A stretch of DNA of 51,807 bases. Origin: Candidatus Rifleibacteriota bacterium (lineage in GTDB: Bacteria; Muiribacteriota; Ozemobacteria; Ozemobacterales; Ozemobacteraceae). The notes under the pieces are model-generated. The model had not been told where the DNA came from, searched no databases, and saw only the letters and a list, made by a program, of their open reading frames with translations. This document shows positions 50,627-51,807 of the stretch, in pieces (positions within the stretch are counted from its first letter, which is position 1; every line of letters begins with the position of its first letter). The stretch spans positions 1-51,807 of the forward strand of contig JAAYVD010000148.1 in NCBI GenBank assembly GCA_012517355.1. The letters run 5' to 3'. The translations under genes were made by a program, and so were the position numbers.

Positions 50627-51662
50627 ATGCTCAACTTCAATTACGGCAAAAAGCTCGCATTCAAACCAAGAACGGTGTTGTATGCCGAGAATTCCCCCAT
50701 TCCACCGAAGGGGGAGAACGTCTACTTCGTGATTTCGGGAAAGGTCATGCTCGCCCGCAAGACGGCCGAATCCTACTTCCGGATGGGGATGGCCGAGAAC
50801 ACCCTGTTCGGCCTCCAGGACGCCGTGAACTCGGAAGCCCGCATCACCAGTGCCATGACCCTGGAGCCTTCCGAGATCTACCGTTGGAAGGTCGAGGATT
50901 TCTTCCGGAACATCTCGGTGGACATCGTCCTGGCCAAGGCCGCCACGTTCTCGCTGTGCAAGGAACTGCGGTATCTGAACGAGAAGCGGGAACGGTCCTT
51001 CGCCTCGCCCGAGGAGGAGGTCGACGGCAAGATCGAAACGACCGAGGACATGGCGGCGGCCGGCGCCCTCTACGGGATGGCCTTCCAGAAGGAGAGCGAG
51101 AAGATCCCCGACGAGATCGTCAACATGTTCGGCCTGACCTGTGCGCCGGGGGAGACGATCATCGCCGAGAACGACCAGACCGACGACATCTACATCCTGT
51201 TCGAGGGGAAGGTCGAGGTCTTCCGGGGCGGCAAGAGCCTTGCCACCATGGGGGCCGGCGAGATCTTCGGCGAGATGTCCCACTTCGAGAAGAAACCGCG
51301 CGCCGCCACCATCAAGGCCCAATGCGAGTCCCGGCTGCTCAAGCTCGCCCCGAAGAACTTCAACGTCCTGTACCAGTTGCACCCCAACTGGTCGATCAAC
51401 CTGCTCAAATCCCTCTGCCGCCGGATCAAGGCCGCCTACCAGAAGATGAAGGAACGGAGGGCGCCTCCTCGCGGCGCGCGAAATGGGTGTTTCGCGCCGC
51501 CATCCGTGGCGACAAAGGGGGCACTCCCAACGTCGTGTCGGTCGGGCCGCCCGGCCGGGAGGGGGCCCCGGCTCGCCGGTTGGGTGGACACCTCGGGAAC
51601 CCCGGAGCGGAGTTTCAGGAACCTCCGGAAAAAGAAAAAACCCGTCTTTCGACGGGTTTTTT
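50627..51662 (+). CDS. Two-domain cyclic-nucleotide-binding protein without a stop codon before its terminator
   Basis: Starting at ATG 50627 the frame encodes two cNMP-binding beta barrels: a divergent one (about 1-110, GENVYFVISGKVMLAR) and a canonical one (about 160-275, DDIYILFEGKVEVFRGG, phosphate-binding cassette FGEMSHFEKKPRAATI with its Arg). The folded part ends at about KAAYQKMKERR (51461). Immediately after, a REP-like copy is read in frame (RNGCFAPPSVATKGALPTS), and the frame has no stop through the intrinsic terminator at 51635-51662 and on to the window end. There is no DNA-binding helix-turn-helix, so it is a sensor or effector, possibly reading the product of the cyclase in this window. 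The end given is the terminator, not a stop codon. Confidence 0.75.
51463..51553 (-). repeat. REP-like repeat at the 3' end of the cNMP gene
   Basis: Minus-orientation copy with GCGCGAAATGGGTGTTTCGCGC and CCATCCGTGGCG hairpins, followed by CAACGTCGTGTCGGTCGG as in the copy at 4275-4358. It replaces the expected stop region of the cNMP gene. Confidence 0.85.
51635..51662. terminator. Bidirectional intrinsic terminator
   Basis: Stem CCCGTC/GACGGG, loop TTTC, preceded by AAAAAA and followed by TTTTTT. Usable on both strands: for the cNMP gene (plus) and for the SRP RNA (minus, where TTTTTTCTTTTT follows). Confidence 0.85.
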
Positions 51663-51723
51663 CAAGAAGGCCGTGCACCCACCTTCGAACCCTGACAATG
51701 ACCCATTTCCCTAACCTTCCGCT

Positions 51724-51807
51724 CGGGACAGGCGCCTCCACATCACCCGGAAACTGGCGCTTACCGTTGCTTCCTTCCGGATCTGGCGGGGTTCACGGGT
51801 TTCCGCC
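51724..51807 (-). ncRNA. ffs: Signal recognition particle RNA (4.5S type), 3' part
   Basis: The minus strand carries the universally conserved SRP apical domain: CCGCCAGATCCGGAAGGAAGCA followed by ACGGTAAGC, matching the GGTCMGGTCCGGAAGGAAGCAGC core that binds Ffh and includes the GGAA loop. Flanking arms (AAACCCGTGAACC and GGGTGATGTGGAGGCGCC) give the long hairpin, and CCTGTCCCG at the 3' end should pair with a 5' strand lying just outside the window. It looks like the short bacterial form without an Alu domain. SRP RNA near dnaX is a recurrent bacterial arrangement. Confidence 0.9.

Overview
The window is 51.8 kb of high-GC (roughly two-thirds G+C), gene-dense bacterial chromosome. Good Shine-Dalgarno sites, bacterial-type AspRS, DnaX and the 4.5S-type SRP RNA show it is bacterial. 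The gene mix (tryptophanase, a group-B-like monomeric [FeFe] hydrogenase, a CoA-disulfide/persulfide enzyme, a FlgM-like protein, a HEAT-CheR fusion, and many large membrane signalling proteins) suggests an anaerobic, probably fermentative, possibly flagellated member of a deep, mostly uncultured lineage. Something like Candidatus Riflebacteria/Ozemobacteria is possible, but that placement is a guess and not shown by the sequence.

Layout. 1-1620: start of an IS1634-like transposase, then a hybrid histidine kinase with a cut-off PAS domain. 1655-12136 (minus): hrpB helicase, two tandem SpoIIE/PP2C-type membrane phosphatases, aspS. 12651-15294: secreted glycerophosphodiester phosphodiesterase and, convergently, the hydrogenase. 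15441-19008 (plus): GAF-GGDEF diguanylate cyclase and an orphan TAXI-type binding protein. 19133-22984 (minus): HAMP-class III nucleotide cyclase and a small secreted protein. 23407-28663: a 79-residue unknown protein, then a heterodimeric ABC exporter operon (minus) led by a sigma-70 promoter, a 17-codon leader ORF and an intrinsic terminator. 28965-31167 (minus): a lipoprotein and a secreted protein of unknown function. 31563-33430 (plus): tnaA coupled to a DUF1232 membrane protein. 33518-39428 (minus): CheY plus HEAT-CheR operon and a TPR protein. 39684-44613: FlgM-like protein behind a sigma-28-type promoter, a secreted HEFCH metalloprotease (minus), and an ArsR regulator with a four-domain persulfide enzyme. 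45528-51807: dnaX, a TIM44-like/zinc-ribbon/TerB membrane protein, a two-domain cyclic-nucleotide-binding protein, and the 3' part of SRP RNA.

Two themes run through the window. First, second-messenger and phosphatase signalling is concentrated here: two PP2C phosphatases and one nucleotide cyclase share the same unrecognised two-part membrane sensor module, beside a GGDEF protein and a cNMP-binding protein. Second, an approximately 80-bp palindromic REP-like element occurs at least eleven times. It is mostly at gene ends, but several copies are read in frame as protein: a tail on one phosphatase that overlaps the hrpB start, an insert in the cyclase, and a tail on the cNMP protein that leaves it without a stop codon before its terminator.

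The best candidates for something undescribed are the leader-peptide/terminator control region of the ABC exporter (resembling bmrB-bmrCD attenuation), the shared sensor module, the coding invasion by the repeat family, the apparently leaderless ArsR gene whose start codon sits inside a perfect 38-bp palindrome, and the HEAT-CheR fusion with altered catalytic motifs.
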